The notes beneath the pieces are model-generated. The model saw only the letters and a list, made by a program, of their open reading frames with translations. It searched no databases and was not told where the DNA came from. 64,000 nt of DNA from Calcarisporiella thermophila CBS 279.70 (lineage: Eukaryota; Calcarisporiellomycota): NCBI RefSeq assembly GCF_041956535.1, contig NW_027192203.1:186001-250000 (forward strand). The letters run 5' to 3'. The stretch's first letter is position 1. Every line of letters begins with the position of its first letter. Made by a program: the position numbers and the translations under genes. Of the stretch, positions 50,737 to 61,410 are shown in pieces.

Positions 50737-51669
50737 CACTATCTCATCCAGCTGCAATCCATCATGTATCTGAGAGATTGTGCACAGCTTTTCGATCGCT
50801 TCGTCATTTCTATTTAAGAATGTATTCAATCATAAACAACTCAGCCTAATATGAACTTATCTTTGAACCCACCTTGATTGGAAATCGCTTATGGAGGTTG
50901 ACAGGGAATCGAGCGACTGCATTCAAGATAATGTATAAATGAATTGGTTCAGAATAAGCAAAAGGCAATTTCAAAAATATACCACTATCCACCTACATTT
51001 TGCGTTGAGTAGATGTTTTTTTCGATGGACACAAAATTTTTGGCGGCTTTGTTTACTTGCTGTATATCAAAGTTAGCATATTATAGTTTGATAAAATGCA
51101 TTGACCCTTATATAAATTACCTCGCTAACACAAGTGCCTTTAACCAAGGTCTGTAGCAGATAAAGTTAAAATTGTGCGTAGTCACGGTTTGTATGATTTC
51201 GGATTACCTTTAGTAAAGTAGAAAGTTCCCCTGTAAACGCGTTTGATATATGTTGTGTACTCATTGCGGCACGTGAATGGCCACTCGTTTTTGAACTAGC
51301 ATTCATCATGGCCTGCATAGTATTAATATACGAGAATTAGTCAGAATTCAGCTAAATCAAGCGCAAGTAATATTTAACACCTTCATGTGATTCATAAGCT
51401 CATAAAATTGGTTTGGACTTTTTGATGATGTGGATGGGACGGAGCTTGCAACATCCTTTTTTTGTGGAGTAGCAGGCGTTGAATCAGAGGAAAATTGAAT
51501 AGATTGCCTTCGAATATAAGATTGGCTGTTTGACAATCCTCTCTTTGGCGACTAGAAAAGAGACAATTGTTATAGTCATTACATTACATTATACCGTTAA
51601 AAAATATTAGTGTTGAACCTCATTGTTCTCTACTGGACGAACCTGCTCGTTACGCTTAGGCGGCAACAT
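50713..51669 (-). CDS. Unidentified small helical (coiled-coil-like) protein
   Basis: Seven small exons: 51669-51619, 51551-51381, 51312-51208, 51150-51121, 51059-50997, 50916-50873 and 50809-50713. All phases close, giving 186 residues. No exon is longer than 171 bases. The first half is Ser/Lys-rich and likely disordered (SPKRGLSNSQSYIRRQS). The second half looks helical, with heptad-like spacing: ISNAFTGELSTLLKTLV, then AAKNFVSIEKNIYSTQNSLD and SDFQSRNDEAIEKL. No family was recognised. Its size and helical second half resemble subunits of small assemblies such as kinetochore, BLOC or HAUS complexes, but that is only an impression. The consistent splice sites and phases over six introns argue for a real gene. 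Confidence 0.65.
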
Positions 51670-51957
51670 TACAGACCATTAGCAGGTTAAAGGTTTTACA
51701 TGTTAAATTGATAATTTAAATTGGCTGAGCCACTAATATTGAATATTGAAATTCAAAATTTGATTATATGTTTAAAAAACGAAATATTAAGCGATAATTA
51801 CGAAAAGAGTGCTATATTCAAGTAAAATACGTGTTGATAAAATGTTTAAAAATAAAAAGATAATAGAGTTAATATTTTTGTACCATTGTAGGTACGATAG
51901 GCGACCTTTGATCAGAGATGATTAAAAATTTAATTAAAACGGCAACTCTTCTATGGT

Positions 51958-52239
51958 TTAAAGAGAGTATATATTTACGTCATCCAGAACATCAATTGAC
52001 GCTGTGGCGGCTTTCTTGTCGGCGGCAATATACTCGATAACTCTCCCTTCGACTGAATCCGGTTCTTCTTTTGTGAACATAATCTCATTTGTTTTCAAAG
52101 CAATCGTTGCAAAAATTCCACCTCATCCTAGTGTGATAACCACCATAACTTCACGGGATTTTCCTATTTCCTGCTCTTGTGTCAGTGCTAATTATTTTGT
52201 TCAACTGCCACTACCTGTGCGGCTAGCCATAATAGACAT
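51958..52239 (-). CDS. Possible ATP synthase subunit k (Atp19)-like protein with internal TGA
   Basis: Exon 1 is 52239-52215 (MSIMASRT). Exon 2 starts at 52175 or 52187 and ends with TAA at 51958-51960, so the intron would be only 39 or 27 nt. The frame reads EIGKSREVMVVITLG, then an in-frame TGA (52125-52123), then GGIFATIALKTNEIMF and EGRVIEYIAADKK, about 80 residues in all. A single hydrophobic segment with TLG in the middle, followed by a Glu-Gly-x-x-Ile-x-x-Tyr acidic tail, resembles fungal ATP synthase subunit k. That match is weak and by eye. The sequence looks protein-like on both sides of the TGA, so base error, pseudogene, an extra intron or recoding are all possible. The start is 131 bases from the divergent Bem1 start. 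Confidence 0.4.
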
Positions 52240-52370
52240 TTTTGCACCATCCAATTTCAATTCCGTACATTATATATCATATAGTCTACGTAAAACTCTC
52301 GCCTTGCACTGTCGCTTTTTGTTAGAATTTCGTTGAGGCGTAATTATAATTTCTTATCTTCGCCTACACG

Positions 52371-54337
52371 ATGAGAAAGACCGCAAAAACTCTGAAGTCG
52401 TCTCGCCAGATTATCAAGGAAAATATATCGGGGCCGATCACGGTTCAGCATCAAGATCAACTCACCGTTCCGAAAAAAGTCATAAGGGCGCTTTACGATC
52501 ATCGTGCTACCCGCCCTGGTGAGCTCTCCTTCTCGAAAGGTGACTTTTTCTACGTATTTGGAAAAGAAGAAGATTCGCAATTCTTTGAGGCCTGCAATCC
52601 AGTAAAGAACTTACGTGGACTGGTGCCAGTATCACTGTTTCAAGTTCTGGATCGAAACGAAAGATCGGTCTCGACTGGAAAAGATGATAGTGGCGCCAAT
52701 TTTTATAAGGCAGACTCAGGATCGTTTGTGGAAGACACAAGTAGGGCATTCCTCATTTTATACCAAGTCTGCTTCGAGTTAAAGTTCTTTCACTTTCAAT
52801 AGGTGATAAAGGAAAGAAGATGCCATCACTATATGGTATCGTTCTCTATGACTTCAAAGCTGAGCGCCCAGATGAGCTGGATGCTCGTGCAGGCGAGCAT
52901 ATTATAGTGATTGCTCAGTCCAATCTTGAGTGGTTTGTTGCTAAGCCCATAACCAGGCTTGGAGGACCTGGGTTAATCCCTGTTTCTTTTGTGGAAATTC
53001 GGGATCCCGCAACTGGTCGCAACATCCAAAATATTCAAGACCTTCTACAAAACTCAAATATCGTTCCACGAGTGGAGGAGTGGAAGAAGATGGCACAGGG
53101 ATACGAAGAAAGCAGTATCCCTCTTGGTCGATTAGATTTTGAACTTGGTGCCCCTCAGTCGCCGCAACTACAAGAAACCTTTGGCCACGGTCGTCCTCAC
53201 TCGCCCGCAAAACGTACCCCCAGTCCCAGTCCCGGGAAACCGCCATACAGTCTAATACGGTCGCCTTATGAAGACTATGAAGGGCGTGAAGACAGGCTTC
53301 AGCCACCAAAAAGTCCTCGTCGTGTTTCAGGAAGTCGCTCTCGTCGCAGCTGGCATATTGTTCGAGCCTCCGTCAAAGCGTATTATAGAGAAGATGAACA
53401 TTGGTGGTTTGAGATACATGTTTACCTCTCTGATGGCCGATACCGCGTTCTACACCGTGTATATGAAGATTTTTATCTATTTCAAACGAGACTACTTAAA
53501 GAGTTTCCGGTTGAGGCAGGCCGCACGGGAGAAGAACGTATCCTACCTTTTATGCCCGGGCCAGTGGAAACCGTCAGTGATTCGGTAACAGCCCAACGCC
53601 GAGTGGACCTGGATGTTTACCTGGGAGAGCTTTGCCAACTCCCACCCTACATACTCGAACATCCATTGATTGATGAATTTTTCGGTATGAGACAGCGAGA
53701 TATTGAACGCAGGCTTAGTGAAGATGGTCAAATGAGTGAAACACGGTGGGGAAAGAGCGCATTGGGTACAGCACCCAATGCTAACGCTACTTTTGATCCC
53801 CGTCCAGCATTCTTGCCGCGACCAAATGCGAGTCCAGTAAACTCACCTCGTCTAGATCCTGGATTTGGGGATAGGTCATTGGGCTACCGTGAGCCTCCCT
53901 TAATGGCAGTATCGGGATCTCCGAAACCTGTTCCCTCATCGCTTCGAAGCTCTCCTCCACGATCCGCCGGTACGCCACCAGTATTCAGTCCTACTCTTGC
54001 AACAACACCAGGTTCATCAACTCGAGTCTCACCGACGCCAACATCACCTGCGCCGGCGGATACTGGGTTGTCAATAGGCTCAGGAGCACGGTTAGGTGCT
54101 TCTACTTTAAAGGTGAAAATCATTCACCAAGATGAGATCTATGTGATAAAAGTCCCCGACAACGTTGCATATCGAGAATTATATGATAAAACAAAGGATC
54201 TTCTCGGAGCCGGTTTTCAGGGCAGGCTTCAAGTCCGCGAAATAGCTTCAGGTGATATACAGACATTGGAGAACGATGAAGATTTGGATTTGGCTATCAA
54301 GAGTGCGTCAGGGAAATTAGTGATACAGGCGGAGTAA
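52371..54337 (+). CDS. BEM1: Bem1-like polarity scaffold (SH3-SH3-PX-PB1)
   Basis: Two exons, 52371-52740 and 52803-54337, encode 634 residues. Domains in order are: SH3-1 (about 38-100; IRALYDHRATRPGELSFSKG), SH3-2 (about 130-190; GIVLYDFKAERPDELDARAG), a Pro/Ser linker, PX (about 295-420; HIVRASVKAYYRED, HRVYEDFYLFQTRLL, PYILEHPLIDEFF), a long Ser/Pro linker and a C-terminal PB1 (LKVKIIHQDEIYVIKV...ENDEDLDLAIK). This is exactly the Bem1/Scd2 layout. Bem1 links Cdc42, its exchange factor Cdc24 (through PB1) and PAK kinases at sites of polarised growth; PX binds phosphoinositides. The presence of Bem1 is one of the strongest signs of a fungal genome here. Confidence 0.96.
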
Positions 54338-55872
54338 ACACTTATATTTATGTATTTCATCGTAAATATTCTATTTTCCTCCTCTTTATCCTAGCCCTTC
54401 GTTAAATTGTAATCTACCCTTTTAATTTTTTATGCTAGTAGTGTATAAATTTTTTCTTAATTCTTTTAATATGTTATATGTACATATTTTATCGCTTTTT
54501 TATTATGCTACTAATTAATTCTTTGAGCTTTCCAATTTCCCTATTTTTAAATATGTACACACAAAAAAAAAAATACTAATTATTTTCAAGATTAAAACTA
54601 AGAGTTGTACTGAAGATTCGTATTCATGAAGCTTCCGTACAAATTTTTATACAATATGTCGGGTTTAATTTCATAACTCTCCATATTTGTCGAAATCAAC
54701 GTTCCAATGTCAAAGTCAGCGATGTAAGCAATCTACAACGAAAACTCTAATCTTTCTTTATGGAATTTATATAGAATTTCTAATTGCCAATTTCTTAACT
54801 ACCAATTATACTAATATTATTGAAATCTCCTATATTTGTGTCGAAATTTTATATGAAACTAGCAATAAATAAATAAATAAATCAGAAATAAAGAAATAAA
54901 AGGTGAAAACGATACAATATATCACCTAACCCAATACGTCTTTTGCATTTATCTAGACTAATTCAACTTATAGGGCAGCGAGTCATTTGCACATGGTTTT
55001 ACTGGATGCGGTGACCCAATGGAGGTATAAATACATGGAATCGTCTCATTCTCTCTTTTCTAAAACCATCCAAATACATACCATCAAGGTGTGCTTATTG
55101 TTTTTTTTCCTCTTCGTGCCAGCAAAAGAGAGCATATTACATCGATAGTCACATGAATATTGAAAATCAATGGCACATGGAATGGCACTTTCAGTTTTAG
55201 TATATTTCAATATTTTAAACATTTCTCTAAATATACATTTTACCAAAACGGCTTCCTGCCTTTTTTACTATCAAAATTCAAAATTTTATCCATCTTAATA
55301 AAAAGCACTAGTTTGCCATCCTTAATTTATTCAGTCTGCACACTATGTAATGTGTTAAAACAATATTGACTATTGAATATGAGTGCTATTACCAATGAAA
55401 AACTCTGTACAATGTCAGAGGACATCTAAACTATATGGATCAACGCGAAGGCAGAGAATACAAAGATTCTCGTTGATGAATTAGAGAGAAACTTAAAATG
55501 AATAGTCTGCATTTATCCGATGACCATTTGTCCAAAGTTTATGAGAAAGAGTGAAAAGCTCGTCCAAATCCTTATCTTTATTATATTTATTATATTCACT
55601 ATATTTGCCTAATGAGCTACAAGTCGAACTAAAATATATGAAAACACTGGACATATATAATTAGACAATTAGAATTAAATCAAACACCGAAATATAGAAC
55701 ATACTGATTATTGACATACTACTTCTTCAAGATAAACCATTTGAATATGCCTAATGGGATGACTCCGAATTAAAGAAAGAGTCGAACTGGAGCAAAATAG
55801 AGTAGATCTGTGAGATAAATGCCGAGAAATGATTTTGGATTAGATTATTGAAAGTTGAACTTGTATTAGAGA
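54338..55872. other. AT-rich gene-poor region
   Basis: About 1.5 kb without supported genes, very AT-rich, with A tracts near 54560-54580 and (AAAT)n near 54865-54900. Short frames exist but show no motifs or splice signals. Holds 3' UTRs of the Bem1 and TMEM198-like genes, which converge. Confidence 0.5.
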
Positions 55873-56757
55873 TTAGAAGATAAAGAAACGCTTTTTGCGA
55901 GTTGTTTCCGCGGGCACTTCGACGGGATACCGACGGCTATATAGGTACTGAACAACAATGCCGAGGATAGCAAGAGCAGCAGTACCGCCCAGCATGCCCA
56001 GAGCAGCCGAATTTCCAGAATACGTGACAAAATAGCGATTATTGAGGAAGAGAATGGTTGCGTTTGCAAATCCGGTATTAAGGAAAATGTCCAATCCGAA
56101 GAAGAAACAAAACGCCCCTATAATTGAGGTGCTCACGATGACAATGAAACGATCAAAGAATATCGCAATTATAAAACCGAGCAATGCCATAAGGGTAAGG
56201 AAAAGAATGCGACCCCAGTACACATGGATGACGCCATCGGCTCTCCAGGAAAGAATCCACAGCCCCAACACCCAAAAGGCTAGAGCACCTAGAAGCCACA
56301 CACCCAAGCGCCAGCAACATGCAAGAATGGCACCACAAATCAGGCCAACACCAATACTGACAACGAAGAAAATTGTTGGAGCATGCGTTCCATATCCGCT
56401 CGCAGGCTGGCCATTGTACAATCCAATCCAAGTAATGAGGCCGAAAAATATTGCACCACCAAGGAACACAGTAAAGCGAATGGTACGATATCCAAAAAAT
56501 GTAAAATAGATTCCAATAAGAAGTAGAAAACAGGCGAGTAATATGGCTTGCACAGGAATGGTTCTTTCGTTTCCGTAAACATCTTTGAAAGTCACCCCCG
56601 GTTCGCTGGCTTCAGTGGGTTGCTGTTGACGCGCGACAAGAACGGGGCCAGCTAAGACGTGAGTGGCGGTGGTCAAAAGAATGATAAATAGAATAAACAC
56701 AGTGGCCAATGACCTAAATGTCATTCCACATCCCAACATAGAAGTTCGTCTAGTCAT
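55873..56757 (-). CDS. TMEM198/DUF4203-type multipass membrane protein
   Basis: Single-exon gene of 294 residues. An N-terminal signal-like segment (FILFIILLTTATHVLAGPV) precedes a short acidic loop. At least seven hydrophobic segments follow: AILLACFLLLIGIYFTFFGY, FTVFLGGAIFFGLITWIGLY, IFFVVSIGVGLICGAILACC, WLLGALAFWVLGLWIL, FLTLMALLGFIIAIFF, VSTSIIGAFCFFFGLDIF and a last one near AALGMLGGTAALAILGIVV. The Gly-rich helices and the FGYRTIRFTVFLGG motif match the DUF4203/TMEM198 family. Animal TMEM198 supports Wnt/LRP6 signalling; the fungal role is unknown. The tail is basic (TTRKKRFFIF). A second in-frame Met eight codons or so downstream could also be the start. A trinucleotide repeat lies just upstream. 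Confidence 0.82.
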   Translation of the reverse strand: MTRRTSMLGCGMTFRSLATVFILFIILLTTATHVLAGPVLVARQQQPTEASEPGVTFKDVYGNERTIPVQAILLACFLLLIGIYFTFFGYRTIRFTVFLGGAIFFGLITWIGLYNGQPASGYGTHAPTIFFVVSIGVGLICGAILACCWRLGVWLLGALAFWVLGLWILSWRADGVIHVYWGRILFLTLMALLGFIIAIFFDRFIVIVSTSIIGAFCFFFGLDIFLNTGFANATILFLNNRYFVTYSGNSAALGMLGGTAALAILGIVVQYLYSRRYPVEVPAETTRKKRFFIF

Positions 56758-58151
56758 TACTTAATTATTGATGATGATGATGATGATGGCCGTTAATTAC
56801 AGTTATTCAAGTAGATGATTCCTCTGTCAAAAGTAGGATGAACAAAGTGAAACGCGCGCGCTTTATTTAATGGTGGCGAAAAATCAGATGAATTCAATTC
56901 AATGTTTTCATTGGGCCAAAGTGCCGTAGGAGCATTCCGGACTTCAGGAAAACATAACTAAATATATATGCATCCTACATAAGACACTGGCTACACAACA
57001 GTAGGTATTCATATTGCCCTATCTTCATGATCCACATGGTTAGGTGCTTTTCGCACGGAACGGCGCCAAAATTCTTACCTTTAATGACCAAATGGATATA
57101 TTAAATTTGGTGGCTTAAACCATTTGAAAAATTTTTCAACTATGGGATTTTTCTTAGGTAGAATCTTGTGCAGACTAAGTCTAAATAGTTCAGGCTATGT
57201 TCTTATTCTACCTAATGCGTTTAAACAGAGCTAATAATAGCTGAGAAATTATAACAAGAATACTATATAAACTGCTTTTAATTGTTAAATATGGGTCGAG
57301 AGTTAGGTAAGTGTGTGAGGGAATAATAATTTGTCTGTATCAATAGGAAAGGAAAAGATGGATAAGAACGAATATAAAAAGAAAAGAGATAAAATAAAGA
57401 TTTTTCGGTGGGGGCGTAGGCATGCGCAGTACGTTTAATCGAAATTGAGTGCGACAGATAAATAAAAACAGAATTCAAAATTCATATAAAGCAACCAGAC
57501 AAGAATCGTATTGATATAATAGTAAGCCACGATTGATTCGAGATATTGGCGGCTATGGCTTATGTTGTATTTAGGAATATAAGATTTGTGTACCAATAAG
57601 CAAAAAAAGGTGGCGAGGTCCATTTATATTCGGTCTAAATCTATATATTCATATGCTCATATCCTCATTACTTGCTAAACTATAAGTATACAGTGACTCA
57701 CCTCTATCATATTTAACATTAATTCTCGGTTATAATATGTTTAAATTTCCTTAATCCCTGCTTATGCTTGATACACTCCCAAGCCTAAAATCCCATCCAT
57801 GAAATTACTGGAGAGCATGATAAGTTTGATGTTTGTGCAGAATTCAGTGGAAACCCGTCTTTGAAATCTTTATAGAATGCCTTTGCCACTGTTCGCATGC
57901 ATGCACGCCGTCGTAATCCGCATGGACATTTTTGATGGCCACATCTTTAGTGCATGTGAGATAACAAAGAAAATCTATTTAAGAGAGTACAATTCAGAAC
58001 AAAGACACATAAAAGAAGAATAAGCTCGCTTCTTGTCGAGAGATCAGCTACAAATTCTTACTTTTATATCTATATTCAACTTCACCCTTCTCATCTTTAA
58101 ATCCTGAAATATTGAGGAGTTGCATTTAGATTGCGAGTTCAATCCGTAATA
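56758..58151. other. AT-rich divergent intergenic region
   Basis: About 1.4 kb between the divergent TMEM198-like and mucin-like genes. Contains the microsatellite above and a GGTTAGGT string near 57038-57045. No coding exon, RNA gene or long repeat supported. Confidence 0.45.
56768..56789. repeat. (ATG)n trinucleotide microsatellite
   Basis: About six to seven tandem ATG/TGA units just upstream of the TMEM198-like start codon, in its presumed 5' leader. Read on the minus strand it gives CAT repeats and so adds no upstream start codons. Confidence 0.7.
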
Positions 58152-58802
58152 ATGAATATCCGAGTACTCCTTTTTTTCATCTGCCTAATCGTAATGGTGG
58201 TGTCTATGGTTACTACAGCGCAGGAAGAAGAAACCAACAATGCTACAGGGGGCAATGAGGTAGGCAATCAGGGTCTTACAAATGGTGGAGGTGGTGACAG
58301 TGGTACCGGCGGCGATAATATTGGAACAGGCGGTAGCAGTGAAGGAACCGGTGGTAATAATAATGGCACTGGTGGTGATAATAGTGGTAATGACACTAAT
58401 ACACCTGCCATTAATACACCTACCGTTGATACTCCTGGCACAAATCCGCGTGACGAAACTTCGCCTGACCCTATTACATCTGACCCAATTACACCTAGTC
58501 CTAGTAAGCCTAGTTCAAATATCACCGGCTCTAATACGGAGAGTAGTGGTGGTGACGATAAAAATTCCACAAGTACAAATAACCAGAGTCTGAGCACACC
58601 CATTAATCACAACAACCATACCAAGAAAGGGAAGATAGAAACTATATACGTCACAAGAACCACGACAGATCGATTTGGACAGCCAACTGTCATCGTCGAT
58701 GTTAAACAACAGCAAGTTAACTATGATTCATTTGCCCCAGAATTAGTGCCTTCAATTGTAGCGTTTATTGCGTTTATCATAAGCGTTGGAATTTTCCTTT
58801 AA
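58152..58802 (+). CDS. Mucin-like, probably GPI-anchored surface protein
   Basis: Single exon from ATG 58152; 216 residues. A signal peptide (MNIRVLLFFICLIVMVVSMV, cleavage probably near TTAQ) is followed by a Gly/Thr/Asn/Asp-rich region with imperfect GTGG-type repeats. A Thr/Pro/Ser-rich stretch (DTPGTNPRDETSPDPITS) and several N-glycosylation sequons follow. The last 19 residues are hydrophobic (VPSIVAFIAFIISVGIFL) with no basic tail, as in GPI-attachment signals. Between them is a more conserved-looking KIETIYVTRTTTDRFGQPTV segment. No enzyme domain is visible; a cell-wall or surface mucin is the likely role. Upstream in-frame codons at 58131 lack an ATG. Confidence 0.7.
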   Translation: MNIRVLLFFICLIVMVVSMVTTAQEEETNNATGGNEVGNQGLTNGGGGDSGTGGDNIGTGGSSEGTGGNNNGTGGDNSGNDTNTPAINTPTVDTPGTNPRDETSPDPITSDPITPSPSKPSSNITGSNTESSGGDDKNSTSTNNQSLSTPINHNNHTKKGKIETIYVTRTTTDRFGQPTVIVDVKQQQVNYDSFAPELVPSIVAFIAFIISVGIFL

Positions 58803-59491
58803 AGGATTGCCATTGATGTTTCGTATTCATCTAAAGTTTAATATAATTATAGTTTATTGTTGGATATATACTGGTTAGTCAACAAGCCTCGAGTAATATA
58901 CGTAATAAACTATTTAGTTAAAAAATAAATAGTATGGACTATCTAAAAATATCGCTCTATTTTACTGTTTATCACAAGGACATGGTCGTACCTCGCTTAT
59001 TGATAGTAGGGTGAGCGGTAAAGTGTCACAGGCCTATCTACATTTCTCCGGTTGAACTGTTCAAGTTACTCTAGTGGAATGATTTGAATGTGACAATATA
59101 TTTTAGCCATTTTATTTCTAAAACCCATTTTTCTTGAATGAATGGAATAATATACAAGCGACTTTATTGTGAAGTAATGGTGCAACTATCGATAAAAAAA
59201 AAACAAATTGAAATAATAGCAAATTATGAAATATCAATAAATAAAAATTTTAAAGGATATACATTTAATTTTAATTAATATTTATCAGATTATCCTTGGA
59301 ATCCTCTAGTTCTCCCAAAAATTACAAAGGTTTATAAGAAAAATGTTCTATAGAGACGCCTCATCTATTATAAGATTGTTATAAAAAAGAAGATTTTATC
59401 GGGTTGCTATGTATACTAGATAAACCACACACAATCTTTAGTAGATATCTGCATTACTCTGATAGCAAAGAGTGTAACGAGAGCTACCTGG
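58803..59491. other. Convergent AT-rich intergenic region
   Basis: About 690 bases between the mucin-like and GT31 genes, AT-rich, with 3' UTRs. No gene supported. Confidence 0.45.
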
Positions 59492-60421
59492 TCACTTAAA
59501 AAGAAACTGTCTGCCCAAATCCCACATGGTGACTGGTGCTTCACCAAATTTGATAGGATGAATCATAAATGCATCTTGCCATGTCCAATTAATACCCTTT
59601 TTCTCATAAAACGACACCACACCGTCTGGGAAACTGTCCCAGTAGGAACTACTTAAAACGTGTAAGAACTCAATACCCACCTTTCCGGGCAAATCTCGGC
59701 AATTTGGCGGGGTAATATTTTCCTTATTCGCAGAGAAGCGTAGGCACGCATGGATGGTTATGTCTTCTGGTCCAGCGTAGACATTATTTAGACACGTATC
59801 CATGTATGGCAAAATTAGTTGCAAGGCAGCACGCGATAACATGTAGCCTGGCCCTCCCCAGCAAAGACCAGATTCGTCTGGAAAGCCAAAATATTCGACA
59901 GTATCAGGCCGCAGAAGTTTTTGCGCATGATGAAGATAATTCCCTAGTTCATTAATTTTGACAAAAAGATCGTCGTCCGACTTGAAATAATAAGCGTATC
60001 CGGGGTATTCTTCGTATGCGGTGCGAAAGGCTGCAAAAGTTTTTAAGTAAAGGTGGTCGTAGTCGACTTTAGGGATTCGTCGAGCAGGTAATGATGGGAT
60101 CTTTTTTGCGGCCAATCTATAAGACTCCACAGCGAAGACGACGTCTACACCCAACTCCGGGTGGGCGGCAGCATATTTTTGCCAGGTCTCATGAATACTT
60201 TGCGCACGTGTATCGATGTACTGGCTAGAGGTCAGAACAATTATGAGAGTGCGATTTGAACGGTTCCTGAACCCTTCAGATTCATTTGTTTCTAGATTAA
60301 TCCCATTGTAATAAGAAGATATGCTTGCATAAAAAAATAAACAGAGACAACATAGGATTATGAGAATTGAGAAAATTAGATACGTGCGTCTACTGCCAGG
60401 TATCTTAGTGGAAAATGACAT
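59492..60421 (-). CDS. GT31 glycosyltransferase, C1GalT/Fringe-like, type II membrane protein
   Basis: Single exon, 309 residues. A cytosolic stub (MSFSTKIPGSRR) and one N-terminal membrane anchor (YLIFSILIILCCLCLFFYAS) mark a Golgi type II enzyme. The catalytic domain has LIIVLTSSQYIDTRAQSIHE, the donor-metal motif YYFKSDDDLFVKI, FCWGGPGYML-like LCWGGPGYMLSRAALQL and GPEDITIHACL. These are signatures of the Fringe/C1GALT/chondroitin-type group of family GT31, which transfer a sugar from UDP in beta-1,3 linkage. The CWGG and EDxxIxxCL motifs are closest to core-1 galactosyltransferase. The acceptor and sugar cannot be told from sequence. It lies near a mucin-like gene and an exostosin gene. 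Confidence 0.88.
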   Translation of the reverse strand: MSFSTKIPGSRRTYLIFSILIILCCLCLFFYASISSYYNGINLETNESEGFRNRSNRTLIIVLTSSQYIDTRAQSIHETWQKYAAAHPELGVDVVFAVESYRLAAKKIPSLPARRIPKVDYDHLYLKTFAAFRTAYEEYPGYAYYFKSDDDLFVKINELGNYLHHAQKLLRPDTVEYFGFPDESGLCWGGPGYMLSRAALQLILPYMDTCLNNVYAGPEDITIHACLRFSANKENITPPNCRDLPGKVGIEFLHVLSSSYWDSFPDGVVSFYEKKGINWTWQDAFMIHPIKFGEAPVTMWDLGRQFLFK

Positions 60422-61410
60422 TTTTTTAGAGAAAGAAAAACTGTTGTTTTGTCAGAATTCGAGAGCAAAAAGCATTGCATCGGGCAACACAACTGCTTAT
60501 CACACTACGTAAAATAAGGTTCTTCGTGCCACCTTGCTGATACAAGGTTGTTACAAGTTTCGAAAGCATGAACTTTAAATCTTGAGATTAGAGGCACTTT
60601 TTGATTTTTTTCATCTTTATATAAGGCCATCTATTTAATTTCATTTTGGACGGCAATTAATTTTGATTCTAGTTTTCTTCTTCGAACTCTTACTATCGCT
60701 TGTCATTGCTTAGTGCGCTTTCTCGCAAATATTTTAGAGTAATTACACTCGTGTACATAGCGCTGTCACACTCTCGAATAGGAGCGGCTGAAGCCAATCA
60801 GTATTCGAAATTGTTTTCTATATTCCTCAGGTTTTATATAATTATTTCTGTAGCCATACCTCAAACGTGGAGATGTCATTATATGGTCACATCACAGGTA
60901 AAGAAAAGATAATGATATTTTCTTCCTTGCAAATATATTATGTCATGATTACTCTGCCAGTCGGATCAATATATGTCCTTCTTCTTGTGTACGTCACCTA
61001 TTGAGGGGATTTGGATATTTATTTGCTGCTAAGTATCTTGTAAAAGGTAGATCAATTGACGAAACGCGGAGCTGGCTGTGAATTTGTGTCATGCTTGGCG
61101 ATAGGCCTTCTGAATAGAAAAGATAGCCATGGTAAGTCGAGCGATAAACGTGAGCACAAAGGGATGGAGGATGTTGATAGTCAATTTAGATAGCTACAGT
61201 TTGTTAGTAACACTCAAGATAATTTTATTGGTGTACTGCATAGCTAGCCACCTTATATTAGAGTTTTTGCTTTTTGCTATCACTTAGTACTCTACAAGAA
61301 AATTTTCTTAATGTTTTCAAATAGATGTTACACAGGGCTTTACCAATAAGAGCCGAAGGTCACTTTTTATCTTCAAACATTTGTATTTTATATTTATACC
61401 GAGGTGCGCA
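60422..61410. other. Divergent intergenic region
   Basis: About 990 bases between the divergent GT31 and GT47 genes. A TACGTCA half-CRE occurs near 60990. No convincing coding exon. Confidence 0.45.
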
